Assembly (NCBI GenBank): GCA_902762355.1
Contig: CACWNR010000010.1
Span: forward strand, 1 to 58,081
Source of the DNA: an uncultured Bacteroidales bacterium
GTDB taxonomy: Bacteria > Bacteroidota > Bacteroidia > Bacteroidales > Paludibacteraceae
Length of the DNA: 58,081 nt
Direction: 5' to 3'
In this document: one piece after another, positions 44,274 through 53,716 of the stretch
Numbering within the stretch: position 1 is the stretch's first letter
How the letters are laid out: every line of letters begins with the position of its first letter
Translations under genes and position numbers: made by a program
The notes under the pieces: model-generated
What the model was told of the DNA's origin: nothing
What the model saw: only the letters and a program-made list of their open reading frames with translations
Databases searched by the model: none

Positions 44274-46223
44274 ATGACAGACGAACGCTATTTACAACTA
44301 CTGAGTGAAAAATTCCCGAACGCACAGAGCGTCATTACGGAGTTAATTAACCTGCGTGCCATCCTGTCCCTGCCAAAGGGAACGGAGCATTTCGTGAGTG
44401 ACCTGCACGGTGCGTCCAACGCGTTCATTCATATGATTAAGAACGCATCCGGTGTGGTACGCCGTAAGGTGGATGAGGTGTATGGATACGCGATGGACGA
44501 GGAGGAGAAACGTGCCCTTTGTGCGCTGATCTACTACCCCGACGAGCGTATCGAATACGAGCGCACCGTACAGCCGGACATGAACGCGTGGTATCGGAAA
44601 CGTCTGCATCAGGTAGTGGATGTAGCGCGCGCGGTGACCATCAAATACAGCCGCTCGAAGGTGCATAAGATCCTGCCGCCAGACTACGCGTATATCATCG
44701 GCGAGTTGCTGCACGAGTCGAACCTCGAGCAGCGCGACCGTAAGACGTATTACGATGCCATCATCGATGCGATCATCGAGACCGGTTGCGCCGACCAATT
44801 GCTCATTGTTATCTCCTATCTCATTCATAGCCTGACCATCGACACGCTGCATATCGTCGGCGATATTTTTGATAGAGGTTCAGGGGCAGCCAAGATTCTG
44901 GATGTTCTCTCCACCGTACGCGACTACGATATCCAATGGGGTAACCACGATATCGAATGGATGGGTGCGATGGCAGGTAACTTGGCATTGCTGGCCACCG
45001 TGTTGCGTGTATCGATCCGCTATGCCAATATCGAAACCCTCGAAGAGGGTTACGGTATCAACCTCTTGCCGCTGGCTAACTTCGCCATGACCGTTTACGG
45101 CGATGATCCGTGTACGATCTGGCAGACCAAAGACTTCGAGAACAACCCTCGTCTGACACGTTCAGCACAACTGATGGCGAAGATGCACAAGGCGATCTCT
45201 ATCATTCAATTCAAGCTCGAAGGACAGACCGTTCTGAGGCATCCGGAATGGAAGATGGATCATCGTGCGCTGCTCGATAAGATCGATTATGCCAAGGGAA
45301 CGATCACGTTAGCGGGCAAGACCTACGATTTACTCGATACCAACCTGCCGACCATTGATCCGAAAAACCCGTACGCACTGAATCAGTATGAGCAGGATTT
45401 GATGGATCAGTTATGGCGTTCGTTCCGTAAGTCAGAGAAGATGCAGCGTCACCTGCGCATGCTCTATGAGCATGGATCACTTTACTTGGTTCGTAACGGC
45501 TTCCTACTCTACCATGCGGCGATCCCCCTCAATGCAGATGGTTCATTTGCCGAAGCCGACGTATGCGGCAAGCGCGTGAGCGGTAAGGCACTGATGGATC
45601 GTACGGATGAAGTGGTACGTCAAGCGTACTATGGTGTGGGCAAAGAGAAACAGAACGCATTGGACTACATGCTCTACCTCTGGGAAGGTGAATTCTCGCC
45701 GCTGTACCACAAAGATAAGATGACCACTTTCGAGCGCTATTTCATCGCCGACAAGGATATTCAGCACGAAGCCAAAGGCGCATATTTCAGCCTTTCGGAT
45801 GATGAAAAGATCTGTGCACAGATTTTGGAAGAGTTCGGTCTGGATGCCGCGACGGGACGTATTGTAAATGGTCATGTGCCTGTTCGCACCATAAAAGGTG
45901 AGACACCTATGCGTGCTAACGGCAAGCGTTTTGTGATCGATGGCGGGTTCTCTAAGCCCTACCAAGAGAAGACCGGAATTGCGGGTTACACGCTCATTTA
46001 TAACAGTCACGGTATCCAACTCGTGGAGCATGAGAGCTTCGAGAGTCGTGAGCAAGCCGTGCTGTCCGGAAACGACATTCAGAACCGTACTTTACTGCAA
46101 GATTTCTCCGGTCAACGTATTCGTATCAAGGATACAGACAAAGGAAAAGAGTTGCTCGAGCAGATCAACTACCTCGAACAACTCTTACAAGCTTACCGCA
46201 CGGGAGCGTTCAGACAACACTGA
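44274..46223 (+). CDS. fbp: Fructose-1,6-bisphosphatase, class III
   Basis: Gluconeogenic phosphatase of the Firmicutes/Bacteroidetes (FBPase class III) type. 649 residues. Calcineurin-like metal motifs: FVSDLHGASNAF, HIVGDIFDRGSG and IQWGNHDIEWMG; later VNGHVPVRTIKGETP and the C-terminal QINYLEQLLQAYRTG. ATG 44274 chosen as upstream residues overlap the promoter. Its stop codon abuts the stop codon of the convergent ddh with no gap. Confidence 0.95.
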   Translation: MTDERYLQLLSEKFPNAQSVITELINLRAILSLPKGTEHFVSDLHGASNAFIHMIKNASGVVRRKVDEVYGYAMDEEEKRALCALIYYPDERIEYERTVQPDMNAWYRKRLHQVVDVARAVTIKYSRSKVHKILPPDYAYIIGELLHESNLEQRDRKTYYDAIIDAIIETGCADQLLIVISYLIHSLTIDTLHIVGDIFDRGSGAAKILDVLSTVRDYDIQWGNHDIEWMGAMAGNLALLATVLRVSIRYANIETLEEGYGINLLPLANFAMTVYGDDPCTIWQTKDFENNPRLTRSAQLMAKMHKAISIIQFKLEGQTVLRHPEWKMDHRALLDKIDYAKGTITLAGKTYDLLDTNLPTIDPKNPYALNQYEQDLMDQLWRSFRKSEKMQRHLRMLYEHGSLYLVRNGFLLYHAAIPLNADGSFAEADVCGKRVSGKALMDRTDEVVRQAYYGVGKEKQNALDYMLYLWEGEFSPLYHKDKMTTFERYFIADKDIQHEAKGAYFSLSDDEKICAQILEEFGLDAATGRIVNGHVPVRTIKGETPMRANGKRFVIDGGFSKPYQEKTGIAGYTLIYNSHGIQLVEHESFESREQAVLSGNDIQNRTLLQDFSGQRIRIKDTDKGKELLEQINYLEQLLQAYRTGAFRQH

Positions 46224-47078
46224 CTATACGAGAGCCTTTACGAGGCTCTCTTTTGTTCCCGGAAGCAGGTCAATAGGTGCCAATTCAATCATCGTCTTTG
46301 CCCCATACTCTCCACGCTCTTTGAGGCGTATTGCCGCACGCGCACAAGACACCATAACCTGACCGGTCAAGGCCGGGTTATTGATGGTCATATTAAACTC
46401 AAAACGCTGGTTATGGGTCACGCCGGAAACGCCGTTACGAACGAGATTCACCCCATGCGCCACGTTATTGAGGGCATCGACGCTCTCCACAGGAATGACA
46501 TGCGTCTCATCGTGTACGAAATAGTCGTCTGCGAGTATTGCTGCTTCAACCGCCTTTAAGTCTGCGCCATCTTCGAGTTCGACATACACCATACGACGAT
46601 GAATACCCGTGCCCAAAGGAATGGTCATGGAAAGCGCATTCTTGACGCCGGGTTTGGACTTAGCCGCCACGGTGTGCCCCATCGAACGACCAGCTCCAAA
46701 GTTCGTGTAGGTAAGCCCTTTCGGCGCCAAAGCCAAGAGGATAGCACGGATCATCGAATCCGATCCGGGATCCCAGCCGGCAGAGATGATGCTGACGGCT
46801 TTATTGGCCTTACAAACTGCGTCTAAGTTCTCACGCAAGTTCCATATTTGTCCATGGATATCGAAACTGTCCACGGTGCAGATGCCGCGTGCTGCCAAAA
46901 CAGTTGCAAACTTTTGCACCTCACGTGTCGGCGTACATACGAGTACGACATCCGCGTCGATACAATCGAGGCAATCATTGTGGTGATAAATGCCGGCAAA
47001 CTCCATATCCGGAGCGGCTTTGATGGCTTCTTCAGCTGCACGGCCTATGTTGCCGTAACCGAGGATCGCTACTTTCAT
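46224..47078 (-). CDS. ddh: meso-diaminopimelate D-dehydrogenase
   Basis: Single-step NADPH-dependent interconversion of tetrahydrodipicolinate and meso-diaminopimelate. 284 residues. Rossmann start VAILGYGNIGRAAEEAI, CTPTREVQKFA, DSFDIHG, SAGWDPGSDSMIRA, NFGAGRSMGHTVA, GTGIHRRMVYVE and INNPALTGQV. It is shorter than typical enzymes (about 300-320): the segment after AGIYHHND lacks about 20 residues. It is distal to glmS, separated by a 28-bp heptamer tract. The 3' coding region contains the hairpin that terminates fbp. Confidence 0.9.
   Translation of the reverse strand: MKVAILGYGNIGRAAEEAIKAAPDMEFAGIYHHNDCLDCIDADVVLVCTPTREVQKFATVLAARGICTVDSFDIHGQIWNLRENLDAVCKANKAVSIISAGWDPGSDSMIRAILLALAPKGLTYTNFGAGRSMGHTVAAKSKPGVKNALSMTIPLGTGIHRRMVYVELEDGADLKAVEAAILADDYFVHDETHVIPVESVDALNNVAHGVNLVRNGVSGVTHNQRFEFNMTINNPALTGQVMVSCARAAIRLKERGEYGAKTMIELAPIDLLPGTKESLVKALV
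46230..46257 (+). terminator. Terminator of fbp, located inside the ddh 3' coding region
   Basis: Stem GAGAGCC (46230-46236) / GGCTCTC (46244-46250), 7-nt loop, then TTTTGTT. On the other strand the same bases encode the last codons of ddh (ESLVKAL). Confidence 0.75.
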
Positions 47079-47106
47079 ATTTGATTTATGATTTATGATT
47101 TCAAAT
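47079..47106. repeat. Heptamer tract (TTATGAT type) filling the ddh/glmS gap
   Basis: Exactly four 7-bp units (ATTTGAT, TTATGAT, TTATGAT, TTCAAAT) occupy the entire 28-bp interval between the ddh ATG and the glmS stop codon. Confidence 0.75.
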
Positions 47107-48951
47107 TTATTCTACCGTAACAGACTTAGCGAGGTTACGGGGTTGATCCACATCGCAGCCCTTGACCACGGCGATGTGGTATGCCAATAATTGAAGAGGA
47201 ATGACGGTGAGTAGCGGCGTCAGGCACTCTTCTGTGGCCGGTACTTCGATGCAGTAGTCGGCAATCTTGCTAACCAGTTCATCGCCTTCCGTCACCACTG
47301 CAATCACCCTACCCTTGCGGGCTTTGATCTCCTGGATATTACTTACCACTTTCTCGTACGTGCCGCAATGTGGTGCAACCACTACGACCGGCATCTCCTG
47401 CGAGATAAGGGCAATAGGTCCATGTTTCATCTCCGCTGCCGGATAGCCCTCGGCATGGATATAGGAGATCTCTTTCAGTTTGAGTGCTCCCTCCATCGCA
47501 ACCGGGAAATTATATCCGCGGCCAAGGTAGATAAAGTTCTGCGCGTAAGTAAAGGTCTTCGCGAAGTCCGAAATACGTTTGTTCTGTCCCAACACGCGTT
47601 CTATCTTATCGGGTATCTGACCGAGTTCACGCACGATACGTAAGTACTGCTCCTTGCTTATAGTCTTTTTCTCGCGACCGATACAGAGCGCCAGCATCGT
47701 GAGGGCAGTTACTTGTGCGGTAAAGGCCTTGGTAGAAGCCACACCTATTTCTGGGCCCACATGCGTATAACAACCGCTGTCCGACACGCGCGGAATAGAA
47801 GCGCCGACGACATTACAGATGGAGAAGATGAACGCACCTTTCTCTTTGGCAAGTTGGATAGCAGCCAAGGTATCGGCGGTCTCACCGGACTGCGAGATGG
47901 CGATGACCACATCATCTTTGTTGATGACCGGCTTGCGGTAACGGAACTCCGAGGAGTACTCCACTTCGACCGGGATCTGCGCAAACTCCTCGATGGCGTA
48001 CATAGCAATGAGGCCGGCGTGCCAGGACGTGCCACATGCCGTGATGATGATACGTTTTGCGTTGAGGAAACGGTCTTTGTTATCAATAAATCCGGAAAGG
48101 GCGATATTATCTTGACGCACATTGACACGTCCTCGCATGGAGTCAGTCAGTGTACGCGGTTGTTCGAAGATCTCCTTGAGCATAAAATGCGGATAGCCGC
48201 CTTTCTCGAGTTGCGAGAGCGATAGTTCGAGACGCTTGATTTCAGGCGTCTTAGTGACGTTATTGATGGTTGTTATATCGACTTTCTCGCCCAAGCGCAA
48301 GGACACTACTTCCTCGTCTTCGATATAGATCACTTTATCCGTATATTCAACGATAGGCGTGGCGTCGGATGCCAGGAAATACTCGTCTTCTCCGATACCC
48401 ACCACAAGAGGAGAACCCTTACGAGCAGCAATGAGGGTGTCCGGATGGGTCTTGTCGAGGATGGCAATCGCATACGCACCGATCACCTGTTGCAGCGCCA
48501 ACTGTACCGCCGTTTTGAGATCAACGTGCTGGTTGACCTGCGTATATTCGACCAGTTGTACAAGTACCTCCGTGTCCGTGTCGGACTTGAAGGTATACCC
48601 CTGCTCCATCAGACCGGCTTTGAGGACGGCGTAGTTCTCGATGATACCGTTGTGAATGATGGCCAAGCGCTCGGACTCCGAGTAATGCGGATGTGCATTG
48701 ACCGTATTGGGTTCACCGTGGGTAGCCCAACGCGTATGTGCGATACCTATCGTGCCACCCGTGTCTTTGCTTTCGCAGAACGTTTCCAGCTCGGACACTT
48801 TACCTTTGGCCTTATAGACGTTGAGTTGTCCCTGCTCATTGATGAGCGCCACGCCGGCACTGTCGTATCCACGGTACTCGAGACGATGCAGACCTTTAAT
48901 CAAAATCGGGTACGCTTTGCGTTTGCCGATATATCCAACTATTCCACACAT
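47107..48951 (-). CDS. glmS: Glutamine--fructose-6-phosphate aminotransferase (isomerizing)
   Basis: Makes glucosamine-6-phosphate, the entry point for peptidoglycan and LPS amino sugars. 614 residues. N-terminal nucleophile Cys2 in MCGIVGYIG, glutaminase motifs RWATHGEP and HNGIIENY, two SIS domains (TACGTSWHAG, ISQSGETADT, EIGVASTKAF) and the C-terminal DQPRNLAKSVTVE. The leader is too short (about 20 nt) for a glmS ribozyme. Probably co-transcribed with ddh, linking amino-sugar and DAP supply for the wall. Confidence 0.97.
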   Translation of the reverse strand: MCGIVGYIGKRKAYPILIKGLHRLEYRGYDSAGVALINEQGQLNVYKAKGKVSELETFCESKDTGGTIGIAHTRWATHGEPNTVNAHPHYSESERLAIIHNGIIENYAVLKAGLMEQGYTFKSDTDTEVLVQLVEYTQVNQHVDLKTAVQLALQQVIGAYAIAILDKTHPDTLIAARKGSPLVVGIGEDEYFLASDATPIVEYTDKVIYIEDEEVVSLRLGEKVDITTINNVTKTPEIKRLELSLSQLEKGGYPHFMLKEIFEQPRTLTDSMRGRVNVRQDNIALSGFIDNKDRFLNAKRIIITACGTSWHAGLIAMYAIEEFAQIPVEVEYSSEFRYRKPVINKDDVVIAISQSGETADTLAAIQLAKEKGAFIFSICNVVGASIPRVSDSGCYTHVGPEIGVASTKAFTAQVTALTMLALCIGREKKTISKEQYLRIVRELGQIPDKIERVLGQNKRISDFAKTFTYAQNFIYLGRGYNFPVAMEGALKLKEISYIHAEGYPAAEMKHGPIALISQEMPVVVVAPHCGTYEKVVSNIQEIKARKGRVIAVVTEGDELVSKIADYCIEVPATEECLTPLLTVIPLQLLAYHIAVVKGCDVDQPRNLAKSVTVE

Positions 48952-48974
48952 AGTGTTATTTCAATTTTGCGGTG

Positions 48975-49006
48975 CAAAATTACTATTTTTTTTTGGTTTA
49001 TGCAAG
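48975..49006 (-). promoter_or_regulatory. glmS promoter overlapping the dapL stop codon
   Basis: Minus strand: CTTG (49006-49003), 20-bp spacer, TAATTTTG (48982-48975). The TTGCAT box coincides with the last codons and stop of dapL. Confidence 0.7.
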
Positions 49007-50161
49007 AGTTTTCATTCTTTTTAGTGCCTCTTCGACATCTTTTCTGTTAGAGAACGCCGAAAAACGCACAAATCCATGTCCGGCATCACCAAAACCGATG
49101 CCAGGCGTGCAAACAATCTGACAATTGTTGAGCAAGTGATCAAAGAACGACCAGGAGTCATAGCCTTGCGGTACACGCCACCAAATATAAGGGGCGTTCT
49201 TGCCTCCGTACACCTCATATCCTAATGCTCGAAGCCCGTCTGCGATCATCTGTGCTGTTTGCTTGTAATACGCCAAATTGACTTCAATTCCTTGCTTGCC
49301 TTCCGGAGTAAAGGTAGCCTGTGCTGCCCGCTGTGCCACATAGGAAGTACCGTTGAATTTCGTACACTGGCGACGCAGCCACATAGCTTGGAGACCCGTT
49401 TGCTTGGGAACTACCGTATATCCGCAACGTACGGCTGTAAAGCCGGCACTCTTACTAAAGCTACGCACCTCTATAGCGACCTGTTTGGCGCCTTCCAGTT
49501 CGTAGATACTATGCGGTATATCTTCTTCGGAGATATACGCCTCATAGGCAGCATCAAAAATGATGATACTCTTATTAGCAATCGCATAATCGACCCATCG
49601 TTGTAGCTCAGCTCGCTTGAGCACCGTTCCGGTCGGATTATTCGGCAAGCAGAGATAGATGATATCCACTTTTTGCTTAGGCAATTCGGGTATAAAACCG
49701 TTCTCTATCGTACATGGCAACGAGATTACTTCTCTTCCGGCCATTATACTGCTATCTATATATGCCGGATATGAGGGATCTAAGATGGCTACTGTGTTAT
49801 GGTCAAGAAATAGTTCACTCAGGTTACCCAGATCGCTGCCGGCTCCTTCACTGATGAAAACCTCTTCTATATCCAGATCAATGCCTCTCGGCGTGTATTC
49901 ATGATCGATGACTGCTTGTCTTAACCATTCATATCCTTCTTCTGGGCTATAGCCTCGGAAAGTCTCCGCATGCGCTAACTCGTCCACAGCTTGATGCATT
50001 GCATCGATGATCGCTCCGGGCAGAGGAAGCGATACGTCCCCTACTCCCATGCGCAAGAGGTGATGCTCAGGGTGTAGTTGTGTATAGGCTGCTGCGCGAA
50101 CTGCAATCTCTTTGAAGAGATACCTATCAGGCAATTGATCAAAATTCGTATTCCTATTCAT
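48998..50161 (-). CDS. dapL: LL-diaminopimelate aminotransferase
   Basis: PLP enzyme converting tetrahydrodipicolinate directly to LL-diaminopimelate. 387 residues, slightly shorter than the usual ~410. Family marks: NRNTNFDQLPDRYLFKEIA, HHLLRMGVGDVSLPLP, FRGYSPEEGYEWLR, the PLP-lysine motif VRSFSKSAGFTAVRCGY and WWRVPQGYDSWSFFDHLL. Located 2 bp after dapF, which epimerises its product to meso-DAP, so the pair forms a complete short DAP branch. Confidence 0.95.
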   Translation of the reverse strand: MNRNTNFDQLPDRYLFKEIAVRAAAYTQLHPEHHLLRMGVGDVSLPLPGAIIDAMHQAVDELAHAETFRGYSPEEGYEWLRQAVIDHEYTPRGIDLDIEEVFISEGAGSDLGNLSELFLDHNTVAILDPSYPAYIDSSIMAGREVISLPCTIENGFIPELPKQKVDIIYLCLPNNPTGTVLKRAELQRWVDYAIANKSIIIFDAAYEAYISEEDIPHSIYELEGAKQVAIEVRSFSKSAGFTAVRCGYTVVPKQTGLQAMWLRRQCTKFNGTSYVAQRAAQATFTPEGKQGIEVNLAYYKQTAQMIADGLRALGYEVYGGKNAPYIWWRVPQGYDSWSFFDHLLNNCQIVCTPGIGFGDAGHGFVRFSAFSNRKDVEEALKRMKTLA

Positions 50162-50163
50162 TG

Positions 50164-50937
50164 TCAGTATGTATATTCACCGCGGAACACTTCGGTCGCC
50201 GTTCCGGTCATGAAGACCGATGACAGATCGGACTTCCACTGTATCGTCAAATCTCCACCGGGCAGATGCACGGTTACCGTCCGTTCGGTAAGGCCGTGAT
50301 AGATAGCAGCCACCGCTGCTGCACAAGCCCCCGTTCCGCAAGCCAAAGTCTCTCCTGAGCCACGTTCTATAACCCGAACGTCGAGCTCCTTTTTGTTTCG
50401 CACTTGAACGAATTCTACGTTCGTATTGGTCGGTAATTGCGGGATGGTATCGCGAAAGAAAACCGCATGAGGATTGCCCATATTTACTGCCGTATAACCA
50501 ATCGGATCCATTCCGCTTTGGATAGAATCCGGCTGAATGACCGGCTTGCCCATATTCACAGTCACCAGATCTACTTTCTCTTTGTCCACATGCAGCGCCA
50601 GCGAACGTATGCCGGAGAGGGTTTCTATCTCCATGTGTACATCGCGACAGATTCCACTCTCGTACAGGTATTTTGCCACACAACGAATCGCATTACCGCA
50701 CATCTCCGCTTCGCTACCATCGGCATTGAAGATACGCATCTTGGCATCTGCTTCTTTGGACGACAAGATCAGGACGAGTCCGTCGGAACCGATACCGAAA
50801 TGTCGGTCGGAGACAGCACGCGCCAAGGTCGGCAGGTCAGTCTTGGCGATGATTTCTGCCGTGGTCTTCGGGAAACAATCCATATACACGTAATCATTTC
50901 CCAAGCCATGCATTTTGATGAACGGAAGGGTTTTCAT
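50164..50937 (-). CDS. dapF: Diaminopimelate epimerase
   Basis: Converts LL- to meso-diaminopimelate without cofactor. 257 residues. Both catalytic cysteines are present, in NADGSEAEMCGNAIRC and GETLACGTGACA; N-terminal KMHGLGNDYVYMDC is typical. ATGA overlap with pyrG upstream and 2-bp gap to dapL downstream show tight co-translation. Confidence 0.97.
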   Translation of the reverse strand: MKTLPFIKMHGLGNDYVYMDCFPKTTAEIIAKTDLPTLARAVSDRHFGIGSDGLVLILSSKEADAKMRIFNADGSEAEMCGNAIRCVAKYLYESGICRDVHMEIETLSGIRSLALHVDKEKVDLVTVNMGKPVIQPDSIQSGMDPIGYTAVNMGNPHAVFFRDTIPQLPTNTNVEFVQVRNKKELDVRVIERGSGETLACGTGACAAAVAAIYHGLTERTVTVHLPGGDLTIQWKSDLSSVFMTGTATEVFRGEYTY

Positions 50938-52547
50938 TTATCTTTTGATGCTTTAACACATGCCGCAACAAAATCCAAAAACAACGGATGCGGATGTAAG
51001 ACCGTTGAACTATATTCGGGGTGAAACTGCGTGCCAATATACCAGCGTAAAGTCGGTATCTCCATGATTTCCACTAAATCAGAAGAAGGGTTGATACCCG
51101 CACATTTCATGCCGCGTTTCTCGAACTCGTCCTTATAGGAGTTGTTAAACTCATAACGGTGACGATGCCGCTCTTTAATGAGTGTTTGTCCGTGATAGGC
51201 CTGCGCGGTACGACTGCCTTGGGGTATGGCACACTCGTATGCTCCAAGTCGCATCGTTCCGCCTTTTTGTGTGATGTTCTTCTGCTCCGCCATCATGTCA
51301 ATGACATTATGCGGGGTCGTTTCGTCCATCTCACTACTATTGGCATCTTGGTAACCTAATACATTACGCGCGAACTCGATTACCATCATCTGGAAGCCGA
51401 GACAGATACCGAAAGTCGGAATATCATGTATACGGGTATATTCGGCAGCTAAGATCTTGCCCTCGATACCGCGTTGTCCAAAACCTGGGCAAATGACGAT
51501 ACCGGCCATACCAGAGAGTTGTTCGGCTACGTTCTCACGGGTAATAAACTCACTATTGATGAAATGTATCTTCACCTTATATCCTCTATACGTACCCGCA
51601 TGTGCGAGGCTCTCACGAATACTCTTATACGCATCTTGCAGGTCGTATTTACCGACCAGACCTATATGGAGCACTTCCTCCGCGCGCTTCCGGCAATCCA
51701 GAAAATCCTTCCAAGATTTCAAATCGGGCGATGCCGTTCTTTTGATACCCATCTTACTCAAGATAACCTTGTCCAGTTGATGCTCATACATATTGATGGG
51801 CACCTCATAGATACTCGGTAAGTCTTGACTCTGAATCACCGCCTCGGGGGCGACGTTGCAGAAATGCGCTACTTTATTGCGCAGTTCATCACTCAGATAA
51901 TGTTCCGTACGCAAAATAAGTATCTCCGGTTGGATTCCAAGTCCCTGTAACTGCTTGACACTGGTCTGCGTCGGTTTGGTCTTCAGTTCATCTGCCGCGG
52001 CCAGATACGGCACGTAGGTAAGATGCACATTGAGTGCCCGTTGGGGACCGAGTTCCCAACGCAATTGACGGATTGCCTCCAAGAAAGGCTGACTTTCTAT
52101 ATCGCCTATCGTACCGCCTATCTCCGTAATAACGAAGTCCAGCGGTTGTTTGCTTGCGTTAAGCAGGATACGCCGTTTGATCTCGTCTGTGATATGCGGA
52201 ACGACCTGTATCGTCTTTCCTAAATAATCTCCGCGGCGCTCTTTCTCTATCACACTCAGGTATATACGACCGGTTGTCACACTATTATCGCGCGTCGTCT
52301 CTATCCCCGTAAATCGCTCATAGTGCCCAAGGTCGAGGTCGGTTTCCATACCATCCGCCGTCACGTAACACTCGCCGTGCTCGTACGGATTCAGTGTCCC
52401 CGGATCAATGTTGATATAAGGATCGAACTTTTGAATCGTTATCCGATACCCGCGCGCCTGGAGCAGTTTACCCAAGGATGCCGAGATGATACCTTTTCCT
52501 AAGGAAGAGGCTACACCTCCGGTGATAAAGATATACTTCGTTTCCAT
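50934..52547 (-). CDS. pyrG: CTP synthase
   Basis: Makes CTP from UTP using glutamine. 537 residues. N-terminal synthase domain YIFITGGVASSLGKGI, KFDPYINIDPGTLNPYEHGE, ITEIGGTIGDIES; C-terminal class I amidotransferase with CLGFQMM (nucleophile Cys) and the His-Glu pair in GTQFHPEYSS. Starts in TAATG overlap with the aminotransferase. Its glutamine dependence fits co-expression with the glutamine synthetase upstream. Confidence 0.97.
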   Translation of the reverse strand: METKYIFITGGVASSLGKGIISASLGKLLQARGYRITIQKFDPYINIDPGTLNPYEHGECYVTADGMETDLDLGHYERFTGIETTRDNSVTTGRIYLSVIEKERRGDYLGKTIQVVPHITDEIKRRILLNASKQPLDFVITEIGGTIGDIESQPFLEAIRQLRWELGPQRALNVHLTYVPYLAAADELKTKPTQTSVKQLQGLGIQPEILILRTEHYLSDELRNKVAHFCNVAPEAVIQSQDLPSIYEVPINMYEHQLDKVILSKMGIKRTASPDLKSWKDFLDCRKRAEEVLHIGLVGKYDLQDAYKSIRESLAHAGTYRGYKVKIHFINSEFITRENVAEQLSGMAGIVICPGFGQRGIEGKILAAEYTRIHDIPTFGICLGFQMMVIEFARNVLGYQDANSSEMDETTPHNVIDMMAEQKNITQKGGTMRLGAYECAIPQGSRTAQAYHGQTLIKERHRHRYEFNNSYKDEFEKRGMKCAGINPSSDLVEIMEIPTLRWYIGTQFHPEYSSTVLHPHPLFLDFVAACVKASKDK

Positions 52548-53716
52548 TACATGAATGCATTTTTAATTCGCCGCATGGCTTCCTCTATCTCCTCGGTGGA
52601 TATGGCGTACGACAAACGGATACAATCCGGGCAACCAAATGCAGAACCCGGTACAACGGCCACATGCGCTTTCTCCAATAACATCTCCGCGACGGCATCA
52701 CCATCCCCTATCGCGCTCACATCTGGGAAGAGATAGAAAGCTCCCTGCGGTTTATTGAACTTCCAACCGGGAATATCTGCCGCTAAACGACAAATCAGTT
52801 CCCGTCGTTGTTTAAATACCTCTCGCATCTCTTCCACACATGTCTGCGAACCTATCAGTGCAGCTTCAGCTGCTTTCTGCGCGACCATCGTTGCACACGT
52901 TAACTGCTGCCCTTGCAAACGAATGCAAGCATTTAAGAACGGCCGATTCTTGGTTAATAGCCAGCCTATCCGGTATCCCGTCATGGCATATGCCTTACTG
53001 ACGCCATTCACGATAATCAACCTGTCTGATAAAGGTTCGAAGGCCGCCATAGTCACAGGAGAGATATCGTATGACAAGGACGCATATATCTCATCCGCAA
53101 GCACAATCACATCAGGATAATCACGCAATACGGCCACCAACGCCTCTAACTTCTCTCGATCATAAATGGCACCCGTCGGATTATTGGGAGAACAAAGAAT
53201 CAGCATTCGCGTCTTCTTGTTCAATGCTGCGCGCAGTTGTTTCGGGGTCATGCAATAGTTGTCTTCATACTTCGTGTGCACCGCCACCACTTTGCCTTGA
53301 GCCAGTTTCACCATCTCGCTGTAGCTCACCCAACTCGGCATCGGGATAATCACTTCGTCATCCGGGTTTATCGCAGTCTGGATCGCATTGTAAATCGCCA
53401 TCTTTGCGCCCACGGAAACCATCACATCATTCGCGTCCCATGCGATCTGATTTCCCGCGACGCTGTTCTGCTGTTTGGCTATTGCAGTTCGCAACGAAGC
53501 TATTCCAGCCACCGCACCATAATGCGACCATCCGTCCGAGATGGCCTTCTTCGCCGCCTCACGGATATGCACAGGCGTCTCGAAGTCCGGTTCGCCCAGC
53601 GACATACTGATCACATCAACCCCTGCCGCCTTCAGTTCCCCGGCTCTCGCTGCCATTGCCAGACTCTGTGAAGTGACTATATGTTGTATCCTATCAGCTA
53701 TTTGCATAAAACCCAT
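52547..53716 (-). CDS. PLP-dependent class I aminotransferase (aspartate aminotransferase-like)
   Basis: About 389 residues, fold type I. Visible: ISMSLGEPDFETPVHI, SHYGAVAGIASLRTAIA, CSPNNPTGAIY, LADEIYASLSYD, and the PLP-lysine in VNGVSKAYAMTGYRIGWL. Resembles AspB/PatA-type aspartate (or prephenate) aminotransferases; exact substrate open. The ATG at 53716 makes a TAATG overlap with glnN; an ATG at 53707 is an alternative start. Lies between glutamine synthetase and pyrG. Confidence 0.88.
   Translation of the reverse strand: MGFMQIADRIQHIVTSQSLAMAARAGELKAAGVDVISMSLGEPDFETPVHIREAAKKAISDGWSHYGAVAGIASLRTAIAKQQNSVAGNQIAWDANDVMVSVGAKMAIYNAIQTAINPDDEVIIPMPSWVSYSEMVKLAQGKVVAVHTKYEDNYCMTPKQLRAALNKKTRMLILCSPNNPTGAIYDREKLEALVAVLRDYPDVIVLADEIYASLSYDISPVTMAAFEPLSDRLIIVNGVSKAYAMTGYRIGWLLTKNRPFLNACIRLQGQQLTCATMVAQKAAEAALIGSQTCVEEMREVFKQRRELICRLAADIPGWKFNKPQGAFYLFPDVSAIGDGDAVAEMLLEKAHVAVVPGSAFGCPDCIRLSYAISTEEIEEAMRRIKNAFM

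Noticed and set aside
48952-48974. glmS ribozyme upstream of glmS
   Set aside because: Only about 20 nt lie between the promoter and the start codon, far too short for the ribozyme.
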